Positions 29,065-40,308 are shown, counted from the stretch's first letter. The stretch: DNA of 64,000 nucleotides from Sanguibacter keddieii DSM 10542 (GCF_000024925.1 NC_013521.1:4189414-4253413), one strand, 5' to 3'. Notes: generated by a model not told the origin, from the letters alone. A program made the numbers and translations.

Positions 29065-29104
29065 AGCAGCGGCCCCTGATCGACGGTGATCAGGGGCCGC
29101 TGCT
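29065..29104. terminator. Bidirectional terminator between the LATTG protein and dnaB
   Basis: A perfect 17-bp stem (29065-29081 with 29088-29104) and 6-base loop lies between convergent genes. Confidence 0.88.
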
Positions 29105-29130
29105 GTGCGTCTGGGTTCTCTGCGGAGACC

Positions 29131-30516
<1,386 letters not shown>

Positions 30517-30843
30517 GGTCTGTCCGTCCTTGCTGTGGGCGAGGGCTCAGGTCTACACCTCGCCACCGACAGCCTGTGCCGTCGATGGGTGCCTCCCGCA
30601 CCGTACGCGCGTCAGGGACCGCGATCAACCAGCCTGTCCACAGGGTTTTCCCCAGCCTTGGGGATAACTGCCCGAGAGGCACGTCACCGGTCATCCACAG
30701 TGTGCATAACTGTGGGGATAACTGGGGACAACAGTCTGTCTCACGCCAGTTTTCGGCCCTCAGGCGCGGAATTCCGGGGATCGTCTTGTGGATGAGAGGA
30801 TTCATCGTCCACACATCCACGCTTCGGACCTTGGAGGGATCAC
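30517..30843. promoter_or_regulatory. dnaB/MATE divergent region with a cluster of DnaA-box-like 9-mers
   Basis: Seven 9-mers, each one mismatch from TTRTCCACA, lie at 30634-30642, 30659-30667, 30691-30699, 30701-30709, 30713-30721, 30723-30731 and 30787-30795, in both orientations. The spacing is dense (five within 75 bases). The region also holds the promoters of dnaB (minus) and the MATE gene (plus). DnaA control of dnaB or DnaA titration is inferred. Confidence 0.6.
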
Positions 30844-32184
30844 GTGGCGGACAGCACCACCCCCGAGCCACGCCGGCTGCTCGACCGCCAGATCCTCGCC
30901 CTCGCCGTCCCCGCCCTCGGGGCGCTCGTCGCCGAGCCGGTCTTCGTGCTCGTCGACTCCGCCGTCGTCGGCCACCTGGGCACCGAGCACCTGGCGGGCC
31001 TCTCCGTCGCCTCGACGATCCTGCTCACGCTCGTCGGGCTGTGCGTGTTCCTCGCCTACGCGACCACGGCGTCCGTCGCCCGACGGGTGGGTGCAGGCCG
31101 CCGGGCCGAGGCCCTCCAGTCGGGGGTCGACGGCATGTGGCTCGCCGCCGGTCTCGGGCTCGTGCTGGCGACCGCGCTGTGGCTGCTGGCGCCCTGGGCC
31201 ATCGGGGCCATGGGTGCGCGGGGCGCCGTCGCCGAGCACGCCGTCACGTACCTGAGGTGGTCGACGCCGGGGCTGCCGGGCATGCTCGTGGTGCTCGCCT
31301 CGACGGGCGTGCTGCGAGGGCTCCAGGACACCCGGACGCCGCTCTACGTCGCCGTCGGCGGCGCGATCACCAACACCGTCCTCAACGTCGTCCTCGTCTA
31401 CGGCATGGGTCTCGGCATCGCCGGCTCGGCCGGCGGCACGGCAGCCACCCAGCTGACGATGGGCGCCGTGCTCACGGTGGTCGTCGTCCGCGGGGCCCGC
31501 GCGGCAGGCGCGACGCTGCGCCCGGCCTCGGGCGGGATCCTCGCCAACGCCCGCTCGGGTCTCCCCCTGTTCGTGCGCACGCTCTCGCTGCGGCTCGCGA
31601 TCCTGCTCACGGTCTTCGTCGCCACCAGCCTGGGCGCCGTCAACCTCGCGGGCTACCAGGTGCTCAACAGCGTGTGGGGGCTGGCGGCCTTCGCCCTCGA
31701 CGCGCTCGCCATCGCGGCGCAGGCGCTGATCGGCCACCGGCTCGGAGCCGGGGACGTCACCCAGACGCGGGCGATCCTGCGACGCACCCTCCAGTGGGGT
31801 GTCGGCGCCGGGGCCGCGATCGGCGTGGTGATCGCGGCCGGCGGGTGGTGGTTCGCCCTGCTGTTCACGAGCGACCACGAGGTGCGCGTCGCGATCACCC
31901 TGGGCATGCTCGTCGCCGGGGTCCTCATGCCGCTCGCCGGGTGGGTGTTCGTGCTCGACGGCGTGCTCATCGGCGCCGGCGACGGCCGGTACCTGGCCTG
32001 GGCCGGGATGGTCACGCTGGTCGTCTACGCGCCCGTCGCGCTGGCCGTCCGGGCGTGGGCTCCCGACGGCCCCGCCGGGCTGGCCTGGCTGTGGGTCGCC
32101 TTCGCCGGGGTGTTCATGCTCAGCCGCGCGCTCACCACCGGCCTGCGCGCCCGCTCCGACCGCTGGATGGTCGCCGGCGCCTGA
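30844..32184 (+). CDS. MATE-family multidrug/toxin exporter
   Basis: The 446-residue membrane protein has ~12 hydrophobic segments with the two-fold internal symmetry of MATE proteins. Typical segments are LALAVPALGALVAEPVFVLVDSAVVG at the N-terminus, GVLRGLQDTRTPLYVAV, and the C-lobe VLDGVLIGAGDGRYLAWA. It would export organic cations or metabolites in exchange for Na+ or H+. The GTG at 30844 follows GGAGGG. It resembles the DinF subgroup. It diverges from dnaB. Confidence 0.93.
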   Translation: MADSTTPEPRRLLDRQILALAVPALGALVAEPVFVLVDSAVVGHLGTEHLAGLSVASTILLTLVGLCVFLAYATTASVARRVGAGRRAEALQSGVDGMWLAAGLGLVLATALWLLAPWAIGAMGARGAVAEHAVTYLRWSTPGLPGMLVVLASTGVLRGLQDTRTPLYVAVGGAITNTVLNVVLVYGMGLGIAGSAGGTAATQLTMGAVLTVVVVRGARAAGATLRPASGGILANARSGLPLFVRTLSLRLAILLTVFVATSLGAVNLAGYQVLNSVWGLAAFALDALAIAAQALIGHRLGAGDVTQTRAILRRTLQWGVGAGAAIGVVIAAGGWWFALLFTSDHEVRVAITLGMLVAGVLMPLAGWVFVLDGVLIGAGDGRYLAWAGMVTLVVYAPVALAVRAWAPDGPAGLAWLWVAFAGVFMLSRALTTGLRARSDRWMVAGA

Positions 32185-32306
32185 CCCTCCCCGCCCGCCC
32201 GCACCCCGCCCACCCTCATGCTCGGGACGCGCCCGTCACACCCTCCGGGGAGTACCGCGCCGTCGCGCCACGGGCATGAGGAGGGGTGGGGGTGGGGTCG
32301 GGCCGG

Positions 32307-33407
32307 TCAGACCGCCAGGAGGTCGTCGAGGGTGCTGATCGGGCCCCAGGCGCCGTCCTCGGAGTTCGACACGACGGCGACCGTGGTGTCGCTCGCCGGG
32401 TAGTAGCGCACGATCGCGCTGGCACCGGTGTTGATCCCGTCCTTGTAGTACGAGCGGACGCTGCCGTCCGGCCGGACCTCGAGCTCGAGCCCGAAGCCGT
32501 ACCAGAGCGCGAGCTCGTCGTCCTCGTGGTGCAGCACCTGCGGCGTCAAGAACGCCTCGGTGAGCTCCGCGGACAGCAGCCGCCCGCTGCGCAGTGCTCC
32601 CATGAAGGTCTCGAGGTCCTGGGCGCTCACGTGCGCTCCCCCGTCGGGCGAGCCGATCGGCGGGTACGAGTAGATGTTCTGCTTCCAGCCCACCACCGGT
32701 CCGGCCTCGTCGTCGTCCTCGTGGACCGGGTCCCAGCCCTCCGCGACGTCGGGCTCGGCGTCGCGCATGTCGAAGAACCCGGCCCGCTCCATGCCTGCCC
32801 GGGCGAAGACGTGCTCGACCACGTGCTCGCGGTAGGCGGTGCCGGTGACGGCCTCGAGGACGAGACCGGCCAGCACGTAGCCGACGTTGCAGTAGCGGCA
32901 GTCCTCGCCCGGGGTCGCGCGGGGCGGCTTGTGCGCGAACTGCGGGAGGAAGTCCGCGGTCGTGGTCACGGAGTAGCTCGGGCGGTCCACCCAGAGATCC
33001 TCGTAGGACTCACCGGCCTCCTCGTCGGCGTCGTCGGCGATACCCGAGGTGTGCGTGAGCAGCTGCCGCAGCGTGATCTCCGGCGAGATCGTGGTCTCGG
33101 CGAGGGAGAGCCAGGTGCCGATCGGCGCGTCGAGGTCGAGCGTCCCCGCATCCACCTGCTGGAGGACGGCCACCGAGGTGAAGAGCTTGGTGACGGAGGC
33201 GACGTCGAAGCGGGTGGTGGTCGCGACGGGGACGGACCAGCGTCGGGAGGCGAGCCCGAAGGCCTCCTCGTAGACGAGGGACCCGCCGCTGCTCACCCGG
33301 ACGACGCCGGAGAAGTCCTCGTCGGTCGCGGTCTCGCGCACCGCGTCGGGCAGACGCGCCGCGACGGCGTCGTCGATGGCCTGGGTACCTGAGGCGCTCG
33401 TCTCCAT
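32307..33407 (-). CDS. Beta-lactamase-related serine hydrolase
   Basis: The 366-residue protein has the class C beta-lactamase/DD-peptidase fold motifs: SVTK (Ser-x-x-Lys) in DVASVTKLFTSVAVL, a YCN motif (Tyr-x-Asn) in CRYCNVGYVLAG, and HTSGI after RQLLT. No signal peptide is visible, so it probably acts in the cytoplasm as an esterase or peptidase rather than as a resistance enzyme. The ATG at 33407 marks the start. A strong terminator separates it from rplI upstream. Confidence 0.86.
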   Translation of the reverse strand: METSASGTQAIDDAVAARLPDAVRETATDEDFSGVVRVSSGGSLVYEEAFGLASRRWSVPVATTTRFDVASVTKLFTSVAVLQQVDAGTLDLDAPIGTWLSLAETTISPEITLRQLLTHTSGIADDADEEAGESYEDLWVDRPSYSVTTTADFLPQFAHKPPRATPGEDCRYCNVGYVLAGLVLEAVTGTAYREHVVEHVFARAGMERAGFFDMRDAEPDVAEGWDPVHEDDDEAGPVVGWKQNIYSYPPIGSPDGGAHVSAQDLETFMGALRSGRLLSAELTEAFLTPQVLHHEDDELALWYGFGLELEVRPDGSVRSYYKDGINTGASAIVRYYPASDTTVAVVSNSEDGAWGPISTLDDLLAV

Positions 33408-33465
33408 GCGCCTCACCGTAGGGCGGGCCCACCGCGGCGGGCCACCTCTTTTCACCGCCGAACGG

Positions 33466-33505
33466 GGCAGGGCCCCGCCTCCCTCACGGGAGACGGGGCC
33501 CTGCC
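33466..33505 (-). terminator. Terminator of the rpsF-ssb-rpsR-rplI operon
   Basis: A 12-bp outer stem (33466-33477 with 33494-33505) continues after one mismatch into a 5-bp inner stem with a 4-base loop. It lies 27 bases beyond the rplI stop. Confidence 0.88.
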
Positions 33506-33531
33506 TGTACGTGCTGCTGGCCGGTGAGGGC

Positions 33532-33981
33532 TCAGGCTGCGACGACGTTGACCGCGATCTTGGCCGACACCTCGGGGTGGAGGCGGACCGACACGGAGAA
33601 CTCTCCGGTCGACTTGATCGGCTGGGCGATCTCGATCTTGCGCTTGTCGACGGTGACGCCACCGAGGGCAGCGACCGCGTCAGCGATCTCGGCCGTGGTG
33701 ACGGCGCCGAAGAGGCGGCCGCCGTTGCCGGACTTCGCCTTCACGACGACAGCCTTCGACTGCAGCGAGTCGCGTGCGGCCTTGGCCTCGTCGAGGCTGG
33801 CGATCTCGCGGGCCTTGCGGGCCTTGCGGATCGCAGTCACCTGCGACTCGGCACCCTTGGACCACGGGGTGGCCAGGCTGCGCGGGATGAGGTAGTTACG
33901 GGCGAACCCGTCCTTGACGTCGACGACGTCGCCAGGCTCACCGAGGCCGGTGACCTCGTGGGTAAGAATCAGCTTTGCCAT
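33532..33981 (-). CDS. rplI: 50S ribosomal protein L9
   Basis: The 149-residue protein has the L9 N-terminal domain ([34 protein letters not shown], shown here only as reference to its conserved residues G14, D19, N29-Y30), a long connecting helix and a C-terminal domain. It binds 23S rRNA near the L1 stalk and helps keep reading frame. It is last in the rpsF operon, 17 bases after rpsR. Confidence 0.98.
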   Translation of the reverse strand: MAKLILTHEVTGLGEPGDVVDVKDGFARNYLIPRSLATPWSKGAESQVTAIRKARKAREIASLDEAKAARDSLQSKAVVVKAKSGNGGRLFGAVTTAEIADAVAALGGVTVDKRKIEIAQPIKSTGEFSVSVRLHPEVSAKIAVNVVAA

Positions 33982-33998
33982 GTGTCTTCAGCCCCTTC

Positions 33999-34235
33999 TC
34001 AGCGTGCAGATGACGAGTAGGGGAGAAGAGCCATCTCGCGTGCGTTCTTGACTGCACGCGCGATCTGACGCTGCTCCTGGGTGGACACACCGGTGACACG
34101 ACGGGCGCGGATCTTCCCGCGGTCCGAGATGAACTTACGCAGCAGCGCGGTGTCCTTGTAGTCGACGGTCTCGATCTTCGCCGACTTCAGCGGGTTGGAC
34201 TTCTTCTTCGGCTTACGCACAACGGGCTTTGCCAT
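33999..34235 (-). CDS. rpsR: 30S ribosomal protein S18
   Basis: The 78-residue basic protein has the S18 core ([35 protein letters not shown]). It binds 16S rRNA together with S6. The ATG at 34235 follows GAAGGAG; an in-frame GTG/ATG seven codons upstream lacks a ribosome site. It does not show a Cys4 zinc motif near the N-terminus. Confidence 0.98.
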   Translation of the reverse strand: MAKPVVRKPKKKSNPLKSAKIETVDYKDTALLRKFISDRGKIRARRVTGVSTQEQRQIARAVKNAREMALLPYSSSAR

Positions 34236-34315
34236 TGCGGTTGCTCCTTCACTCAAGGGTTCTCCGACGACTGCGCGCTGGGCGCGGGCGTCAGAGACGA
34301 TCTACGGGGTGGGGA

Positions 34316-34816
34316 CTAGAACGGCGGTTCGTCGGCGAACGAGCTCGCGCTGTTCGACGACGCCGGACCCGCGGTCGCCCACGGGTCGTCTGCCTGTGCC
34401 TGTCCACCACCAGAACTGGCGCCGAAGCCGCCTCCGCCACCGCCGCCCGAGCGCTGTGCCCGGGTGACCTTGGCGGACGCGTACTTCAGGGAAGGACCGA
34501 TCTCCTCCACCTGAAGCTCGACGACGGTGCGCTTCTCACCCTCACGGGTCTCGTACGAGCGCTGCACGAGTCGGCCCTGAGCGATGACGCGGGTTCCCTT
34601 GGTGAGGGACTCCGCGACGTTCTCAGCAGCCTCACGCCAGATCGAGCAGCGCATGAACAGCGTGTCGCCGTCCTTCCACTCGTTGCTCTGGCGGTCGAAG
34701 GTCCGAGGCGTGTTCGCGATCGTGAAGTTCGCGACCGCAGCCCCGGACGGGGTGAAGCGGAGCTCCGGGTCGCCCGTGAGGTTCCCGACCACCGTGATGA
34801 CGGTGTCACCAGCCAT
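34316..34816 (-). CDS. ssb: Single-stranded DNA-binding protein
   Basis: The 166-residue protein has an OB fold ([38 protein letters not shown]), a Gly-rich disordered linker and the acidic tip DEPPF that recruits replication and repair proteins. It coats single-stranded DNA as a tetramer. The start follows GGAGAGAAG. It lies between rpsF and rpsR as in most bacteria. Confidence 0.98.
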   Translation of the reverse strand: MAGDTVITVVGNLTGDPELRFTPSGAAVANFTIANTPRTFDRQSNEWKDGDTLFMRCSIWREAAENVAESLTKGTRVIAQGRLVQRSYETREGEKRTVVELQVEEIGPSLKYASAKVTRAQRSGGGGGGGFGASSGGGQAQADDPWATAGPASSNSASSFADEPPF

Positions 34817-34876
34817 AGCTTCTCTCCATTCGATTCCGTGCGGGTCGTACGAGGTCGTTCAGGTCAGAGCGTGTGC

Positions 34877-35164
34877 TCAGACGTCTGCGCGCAGGATCTT
34901 GGTCCGCAGGACGACCTCGTTGAGGCCGAGCTGACGGTCCAGCTCCTTGGCGGTCGCAGGCGTGGCGGTGAAGTCGACCACCGCGTAGATGCCCTCAGAC
35001 TTCTTCTGGATCTCGAACGCCAGACGGCGGCGGCCCCAGATGTCGACCTTGTCGACCGATCCACCTTCGGTCGAGATGACCGTGAGGTACTTGTCGAGCG
35101 ACGGAGCGACGGTGCGCTCTTCGATCTCGGGATCGAGGATGATCATCAATTCGTACTGACGCAT
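34877..35164 (-). CDS. rpsF: 30S ribosomal protein S6
   Basis: The 95-residue protein starts with [19 protein letters not shown] and has the S6 motif [13 protein letters not shown]. It forms a heterodimer with S18 on the 30S platform. The ATG at 35164 follows AGGAGGTGGG on the minus strand. It is first in the operon; its leader contains a hairpin that could mediate S6:S18 feedback. Confidence 0.97.
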   Translation of the reverse strand: MRQYELMIILDPEIEERTVAPSLDKYLTVISTEGGSVDKVDIWGRRRLAFEIQKKSEGIYAVVDFTATPATAKELDRQLGLNEVVLRTKILRADV

Positions 35165-35190
35165 GTGTGAACCCACCTCCTACGGACTCA

Positions 35191-35213
35191 GCGGCCACGG
35201 TCTTTCCGTGACA
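35191..35213 (-). promoter_or_regulatory. Hairpin in the rpsF leader
   Basis: The transcript would contain CACGG-AAAGA-CCGTG followed by GGCCGC, ~30 bases before the rpsF ribosome site. S6:S18 leader elements in other bacteria use a hairpin with exposed CCG; the match here is partial, so the function is tentative. Confidence 0.3.
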
Positions 35214-35457
35214 GGAGGGCTGTTGCGTACGTGTGGCCGGGACGAGCCCGGCCGGTCGGTGTCTTCGAGTGCACGGTGCTGGCCGATTGGCGGACAGCAC
35301 AGAGCACACACCAGTGACTCAGGGTACCTGGTGGCACGCCCCCTGGGAACCGTGATGCCCGCCATGCTCTCGGTGCCCTCCGGTGCTCGGTACGAGCTCG
35401 GTGAGCGCCGGGGTGCATGGCGGGCAGAGGTGGAGCGAGGCTCCGGTGGGACCGAGG

Positions 35458-38130
35458 TCAACCTGCCGGGGCGGCGTCGCCTGGGTCTTCCGGAGGTGCG
35501 GTCCCGGTCGATGGGTCTGGCTCCTCGGGCACCGTCGGCTCCGGCTCCGGTGTCGTGGGCTCCGGAGCAGGCGTCGTCGGGTCCGGGGTCGGCTCTGGCG
35601 CGGGCGGCGGGGCCGCCGGCTCGGGGCCGGCCGAGACGATGATCGTCACGGTCGAGCCGGGCTCGACCTCCGCACCCGAGCCGGGGTTCACCCCGATCAC
35701 CGTGCCGGCAGGGTTCACGTCGAACTGCTCGGTCACCGCCGGGGTCAGCCCGGCGGCCGCGATGGCGTTGGCAGCCGCGTCGCGCGAGCTGCCGACGAGG
35801 CCGTCGGGTACGAGGGCCGTCGTGGGCTCGGGCTCCTCGGTCGGCGTCGGCGGGGGCGTCCAGGTCGGGGTGGGCGGCGCTGGGCGCTCCGGGAACTGCT
35901 TGACGTCGCGCCCCTGGAGGACCTTGCCCATGTAGTCGGTCCACAGGTCTGCCGGCGCGGTCGCACCGGTGATCTCCTTGTTGACGTAGTCACCGAAGGG
36001 CGTGATGGACTCCTGCTCGCCGTTCGGCCCGACCTGGAACATCGAGACCACTGTGACGAAGTCCGGCGTGTACCCGGCGAACCAGGCAGCCTTGTTGTCG
36101 TTGGTCGAGCCGGTCTTGGCCGCGATCGGCACGCCGAGCCTCTTCGCGGTGGTGCCCGAGCCGTTCTGCACCACCTGGGTGAGTGCGTAGGTGAGCTCGG
36201 CGGTGTTCTCCGGCGTGAAGACCTGTTCGCCGGTCGACGTGTTCTCCGTGTAGACGACGGCGTCCTCTCCGTCGACCTTCTTGGTCACCGACGCCACGAT
36301 GTGCGTCGACTTCTTCTCGCCCCCCGCGGCGAAGGTCGTGTAGGCGCGGGCGATGTCGACGGTGTGCACCGAGGCGACCCCCAGCACGTTCACCAGGACG
36401 GGCGACAGGTCGGTCGAGCCCTCGGGGATGCCCGCCCTGATGGCGGCGTCGACCGTGGCCTCCGGTCCGATCTCCTCGTTCAGCTCGAGGTAGGCGGTGT
36501 TGATCGAGTCCTGCGTCGCCCTCTCGAGGGTCACCCGACCGAAGCTCTGGTTCGAGAAGTTCCGACCCGTGTAGTTCTCCGCCGGGAAGAACTTGTTGTT
36601 GTTGCCGTCGAACGTGTCCTTGAGCGTCTTGCCGTCCTCGAGGGCCGCCATGAGCGTGAAGGGCTTGAAGGTCGATCCTGCCTGGGCGACGTCCATGGTG
36701 GCGCTGTTGAACTGCGACTCGAGGAAGTCGGCCCCGCCGTACACCGCGAGGTAGCCCCCGGTCTCGGGGTCGACGGTCACGAGCGACTTCCGCAGGTTCG
36801 GCGCGGCATCCGCGGGCATCTCCGCGACCGCCTGCAGCGCCATCTCCTGGAGGCCGGCGTCGATGGTCGTGCGGACCGTCAGGCCACCGCTGTCGAGGTC
36901 CTCGCGGGTGATGGGCTCCGGGAGCGCCGCGAGCTCACGCTCGACCATGTCGATGAGGTAGCCCTGCGGGCCCTGCTTCCGGTTCGTCTGCTCGTAGGCG
37001 ATGGTCTCCGGGAAGGTCTGCTGGTCACGCTCGGCCTTCGTGAGGAAGCCCTCGGAGACCATGCCGTCGAGCACGTAGTTCCATCGCTCCTCGGCCTTCT
37101 CCGGGTTCTTCTGCGGGTCCCAGGCGGACGGAGCCGGGATGATCCCGGCGATGAGCGCGGCCTGGGCGACGGTGAGGTCTCCGGTCGAGACGCCGAAGTA
37201 CTTCTGCGCGGCGATCTCGATGCCGTAGGCACCACGGCCCAGGTAGATGGTGTTGAGGTAGTTCGCGAGGATGTCTTCCTTCTTCTCCTGCCGGTCGATC
37301 TTGACCGCGAGGAGCATCTCCTTGAACTTGCCGGCGTAGCCGTCGATCGTCTCGCCCGTGTAGTAGCGCTCGACGTACTGCTGCGTGATCGTCGAACCAC
37401 CGGTGATCCGGCCGCCGTTGATCGTCGCCTGGATGTTGCCGATGAAGGCGCGGGCGATCCCTCGGGGGTCGATCCCGGAGTTGTCGTAGAAGGACCTGTC
37501 CTCGGCCGAGACCACGGCGTCGCGGACGTGCTGCGGGATGTCGGCGCCGGGGATGACCTCGCGGTCCTGGTCGGCGAACACCGTCATGGTCTGGCCGGTG
37601 CCGTAGAGCACCGTCGAGGACTGCGGGAGGGTGACGTCGCTGGGGGTGGGCACCTTGAGGCCGACGTAGGCGGCGATGACGATGCCGCACACGAGGGCGA
37701 TCATCGTGAGGAAGGAGCCGAGGAGGAACCGCCACGAGGGCAGCCAGCGTCGGATCGGGCCCTTGCCGTAGCGGGGGTAGTTGAAGAACCGCTTCCCGCT
37801 GCCGCCCTTGCCGCCTTTGCCACTGCCGGCGCCGGCCTTGGTGGCGGCACCCTTCTTGGCAGCCTTGGAGCCCGCGGCGCTCTTGGTGCCGGCCGTGGTC
37901 TTGGTGGCTGTCGTGGCCTTGCTGCCGGCCGTGGTCTTCGCGCCGCGCGCGCCCGGGGCGCTGGCTGCGGTCGCGGTCGTCGCTGCGGCGGGGCGGGGCG
38001 TGCCGGTCGGGCGGGGCGTGCCGGCTGCGCCGGGGGTGCCAGGCGTACCGGTGGCACGAGAGGTGGCAGAGACCCGGACAGGCGTGGTGCCTGCCGGGCG
38101 CTGCGGAGGTCGTCCAGTCGAGCTTGCCAC
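35458..38130 (-). CDS. Bifunctional class A penicillin-binding protein (transglycosylase/transpeptidase) with PASTA domain
   Basis: The 890-residue enzyme polymerises and cross-links peptidoglycan. A long Ala/Thr/Lys/Pro-rich cytoplasmic tail (1-130) precedes one membrane segment (~134-158). The GT51 domain has catalytic Glu210 in VVSAEDRSFYDNSG and GGSTITQQYVERYYTG. The transpeptidase domain has STFK, SIN and KTGST. One PASTA domain (~785-850, VPDGLVGSSRDAAANAI) and a Pro/Glu-rich tail follow. The GTG at 38130 follows AGGAAAGG; a longer frame upstream lacks coding quality. It is the PonA1/PBP1 type of actinobacteria and diverges from the padR-ino1 operon. Confidence 0.93.
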   Translation of the reverse strand: MASSTGRPPQRPAGTTPVRVSATSRATGTPGTPGAAGTPRPTGTPRPAAATTATAASAPGARGAKTTAGSKATTATKTTAGTKSAAGSKAAKKGAATKAGAGSGKGGKGGSGKRFFNYPRYGKGPIRRWLPSWRFLLGSFLTMIALVCGIVIAAYVGLKVPTPSDVTLPQSSTVLYGTGQTMTVFADQDREVIPGADIPQHVRDAVVSAEDRSFYDNSGIDPRGIARAFIGNIQATINGGRITGGSTITQQYVERYYTGETIDGYAGKFKEMLLAVKIDRQEKKEDILANYLNTIYLGRGAYGIEIAAQKYFGVSTGDLTVAQAALIAGIIPAPSAWDPQKNPEKAEERWNYVLDGMVSEGFLTKAERDQQTFPETIAYEQTNRKQGPQGYLIDMVERELAALPEPITREDLDSGGLTVRTTIDAGLQEMALQAVAEMPADAAPNLRKSLVTVDPETGGYLAVYGGADFLESQFNSATMDVAQAGSTFKPFTLMAALEDGKTLKDTFDGNNNKFFPAENYTGRNFSNQSFGRVTLERATQDSINTAYLELNEEIGPEATVDAAIRAGIPEGSTDLSPVLVNVLGVASVHTVDIARAYTTFAAGGEKKSTHIVASVTKKVDGEDAVVYTENTSTGEQVFTPENTAELTYALTQVVQNGSGTTAKRLGVPIAAKTGSTNDNKAAWFAGYTPDFVTVVSMFQVGPNGEQESITPFGDYVNKEITGATAPADLWTDYMGKVLQGRDVKQFPERPAPPTPTWTPPPTPTEEPEPTTALVPDGLVGSSRDAAANAIAAAGLTPAVTEQFDVNPAGTVIGVNPGSGAEVEPGSTVTIIVSAGPEPAAPPPAPEPTPDPTTPAPEPTTPEPEPTVPEEPDPSTGTAPPEDPGDAAPAG

Positions 38131-38536
38131 GCACGGACCTTTCCTACGGATGTCGGTGGGAGCGGACCGGAGAGCCGGCCGTGGTCGGCCGCTGTCGATC
38201 AGCTGCGCGGGTGTCGTGGCGAGCGTCGCCGGGGGGCAGGAGCGCACGAACCCATCGTGAACTCTAGGGGGTGGGCCTCGTCGGATCACCCCTGCGCGGG
38301 CTGTGAGGCCAACTCTGCCCGACGCCCTCCCACCAGTTCCTCGTCTCCTTCACATCCGCTGAGCCCCGGGAGTCCGCGGTTCTCAGGCTCTGCGCAGGCT
38401 CTGCCGGGGCTGCGCAGACGTGTGCGGTCCTTGCGGAAGGGTGTGGATGTGCCTAGTCTTCCGATGTATCGATTCGATACATCGAGTGCCCGCGAACGGC
38501 ACTCGTCAGGGTCTTGAGCGTGGCGAGGAGGTGTCT
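38131..38536. other. Divergent intergenic region between the PBP gene and padR
   Basis: These 406 bases hold the PBP promoter and, near the right end, the PadR palindrome and padR promoter. No gene is supported; short frames here lack ribosome sites. Confidence 0.6.
38463..38483. promoter_or_regulatory. PadR-type palindromic operator
   Basis: GATGTATCGA-T-TCGATACATC is a perfect 10-base inverted repeat around one base. It contains the ATGT...ACAT ends known from PadR operators and lies ~55 bases upstream of the padR start. Autoregulation of the padR-ino1 operon is inferred. Confidence 0.75.
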
Positions 38537-39220
38537 GTGCGCAGCAAGTCGTCCGTCTTGGAGACTGCGGTGCTCGGCCTCCTCAACGACTCTCCGCTGC
38601 ACGGGTACGAGCTGCGCAAGCGGCTCAACCTCGTCCTCGGGTCGTTCCGCGCGCTGTCCTACGGCTCGCTCTACCCGTGCCTGAAGTCGCTCGTCACGCG
38701 CGGCCTGATCGTGGGGGCCGCGTCGAACGAGGCGCCTCCGCACGCGTTGTCGGGCAAGCGGGCGCGGATCGTCTATACGCTGACCGCGGACGGCAAGGAG
38801 CACCTGCAGTCCGTGCTCGCGTCGTCGGGTCCGGCGGCGTGGGAGGACGACAGCTTCGACGTGCGCTTCGCGTTCTTCGGGCAGACGGACGCGGAGACCA
38901 GGATCCGGATCCTCGAGGGGCGGCGCAGCCGGCTCAACGAGCGTCTCGAGAACGTGCGTGACTCGTCCGCACGGACTCGTGAGCGGCTCGACGAGTACAC
39001 CCTCGAGCTCCAACGACATGGCCTCGAGCAGGTCGAACGCGAAGTTCGATGGCTCGACGGCCTCATCAACACCGAGCGCGACCGTCGTCGTGCCCGGACC
39101 GCGGGGGTCACCCCGGGCGCCAGCCTGACGGCGGACGCACAACCTGCAGCACCAGATCAGATCAATCCATACGTTGTCGACGACGAAGGTCGCGACACAG
39201 ACAGCAAGGAGCGAGGATGA
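38537..39220 (+). CDS. PadR-family transcriptional regulator
   Basis: The 227-residue protein has the PadR winged helix at residues ~5-90 ([52 protein letters not shown]). A long helical C-terminal domain of the Vir type probably dimerises. The GTG at 38537 lies 6 bases after GAGGAGG and is preferred over GTG 38531. It is coupled by ATGA overlap to the inositol phosphate synthase gene. The same pairing occurs in mycobacteria. It probably controls inositol synthesis by binding the upstream palindrome; the effector is unknown. Confidence 0.9.
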   Translation: MRSKSSVLETAVLGLLNDSPLHGYELRKRLNLVLGSFRALSYGSLYPCLKSLVTRGLIVGAASNEAPPHALSGKRARIVYTLTADGKEHLQSVLASSGPAAWEDDSFDVRFAFFGQTDAETRIRILEGRRSRLNERLENVRDSSARTRERLDEYTLELQRHGLEQVEREVRWLDGLINTERDRRRARTAGVTPGASLTADAQPAAPDQINPYVVDDEGRDTDSKERG

Positions 39221-40308
39221 CTGCCATCCGCGTCGCCATCGTTGGCGTTGGAAACTGCGCAACCTCCCTGATCCAGGGCGTCGAGTTCTACCGGAACGCC
39301 GACAAGAACGAGACCGTTCCTGGCCTCATGCACGTCCAGTTCGGCCCGTACCACATCTCGGACCTCGAGTTCGTGGCTGCGTTCGACGTCGACGCGAAGA
39401 AGGTCGGCTTCGACCTCGCGGACGCCACGCAGGCGTCGGAGAACAACACGATCAAGATCGCCGACGTCCCGCCGACCGGCATCAACGTCCTGCGCGGCCC
39501 GACCCTCGACGGTCTCGGCAAGTACTACCGCGAGACGATCGAGGAGTCGGACGCGGCTGCTGTCGACGTCGTCCAGACCCTCAAGGACGTCAAGGCTGAC
39601 GTCCTCGTCTGCTACCTGCCCGTCGGCTCGGAGAAGGCTGCGAAGTTCTACGCGCAGGCTGCGATCGACGCGAACGTCGCGTTCGTCAACGCGCTCCCCG
39701 TCTTCATCGCCTCGGACCCTGTCTGGGCCAAGAAGTTCGAGGACGCCGGCGTCCCGATCGTCGGCGACGACATCAAGTCGCAGGTCGGCGCGACCATCAC
39801 GCACCGCGTGCTCGCCCGTCTCTTCGAGGACCGCGGCGTCGTGCTGGACCGTACGTACCAGCTCAACGTCGGCGGCAACATGGACTTCAAGAACATGCTC
39901 GAGCGTGAGCGCCTGGAGTCCAAGAAGGTCTCGAAGACGCAGGCCGTGACGTCGAACCTCGACGGCCCGCTCGGCGGCAAGACCTCGGACCGCAACGTGC
40001 ACATCGGCCCGTCGGACTACGTCGCGTGGCTCGACGACCGCAAGTGGGCGTACGTCCGCCTCGAGGGTCGCGCCTTCGGTGAGGTCCCCCTCAACCTCGA
40101 GTACAAGCTCGAGGTCTGGGACTCGCCCAACTCGGCCGGCATCATCATCGACGCCGTGCGCGCCGCGAAGATCGCCAAGGACCGCGGTGTCGGCGGCCCG
40201 ATCCTGTCCGCGTCGACGTACTTCATGAAGTCGCCGCCGGTGCAGATGGAAGACACGAAGGGGCGCGCCGCCCTCGAGGCCTTCATCGCTGGTACCAACG
40301 AGCGATAG
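39217..40308 (+). CDS. ino1: Inositol-3-phosphate synthase
   Basis: The 363-residue NAD-dependent enzyme converts glucose 6-phosphate to inositol 3-phosphate. This feeds phosphatidylinositol, mycothiol and related actinobacterial products. Features are the Rossmann start [41 protein letters not shown], and the catalytic-region [15 protein letters not shown] and NVGGNMDF. The ATG overlaps the padR stop codon. It is ended by a strong terminator. Confidence 0.96.
   Translation: MTAIRVAIVGVGNCATSLIQGVEFYRNADKNETVPGLMHVQFGPYHISDLEFVAAFDVDAKKVGFDLADATQASENNTIKIADVPPTGINVLRGPTLDGLGKYYRETIEESDAAAVDVVQTLKDVKADVLVCYLPVGSEKAAKFYAQAAIDANVAFVNALPVFIASDPVWAKKFEDAGVPIVGDDIKSQVGATITHRVLARLFEDRGVVLDRTYQLNVGGNMDFKNMLERERLESKKVSKTQAVTSNLDGPLGGKTSDRNVHIGPSDYVAWLDDRKWAYVRLEGRAFGEVPLNLEYKLEVWDSPNSAGIIIDAVRAAKIAKDRGVGGPILSASTYFMKSPPVQMEDTKGRAALEAFIAGTNER

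Noticed and set aside
30517..30843. Chromosomal origin at the DnaA-box cluster
   Set aside because: The gene order puts dnaA and the usual oriC just beyond 64000, and no AT-rich unwinding stretch is visible here. A regulatory or titration role is kept as the milder reading.
35383..38517. A 1044-codon plus-strand frame opposite the penicillin-binding protein
   Set aside because: Shadow of the PBP gene in a complementary frame; repetitive Arg/Gly/Val composition and no family features.
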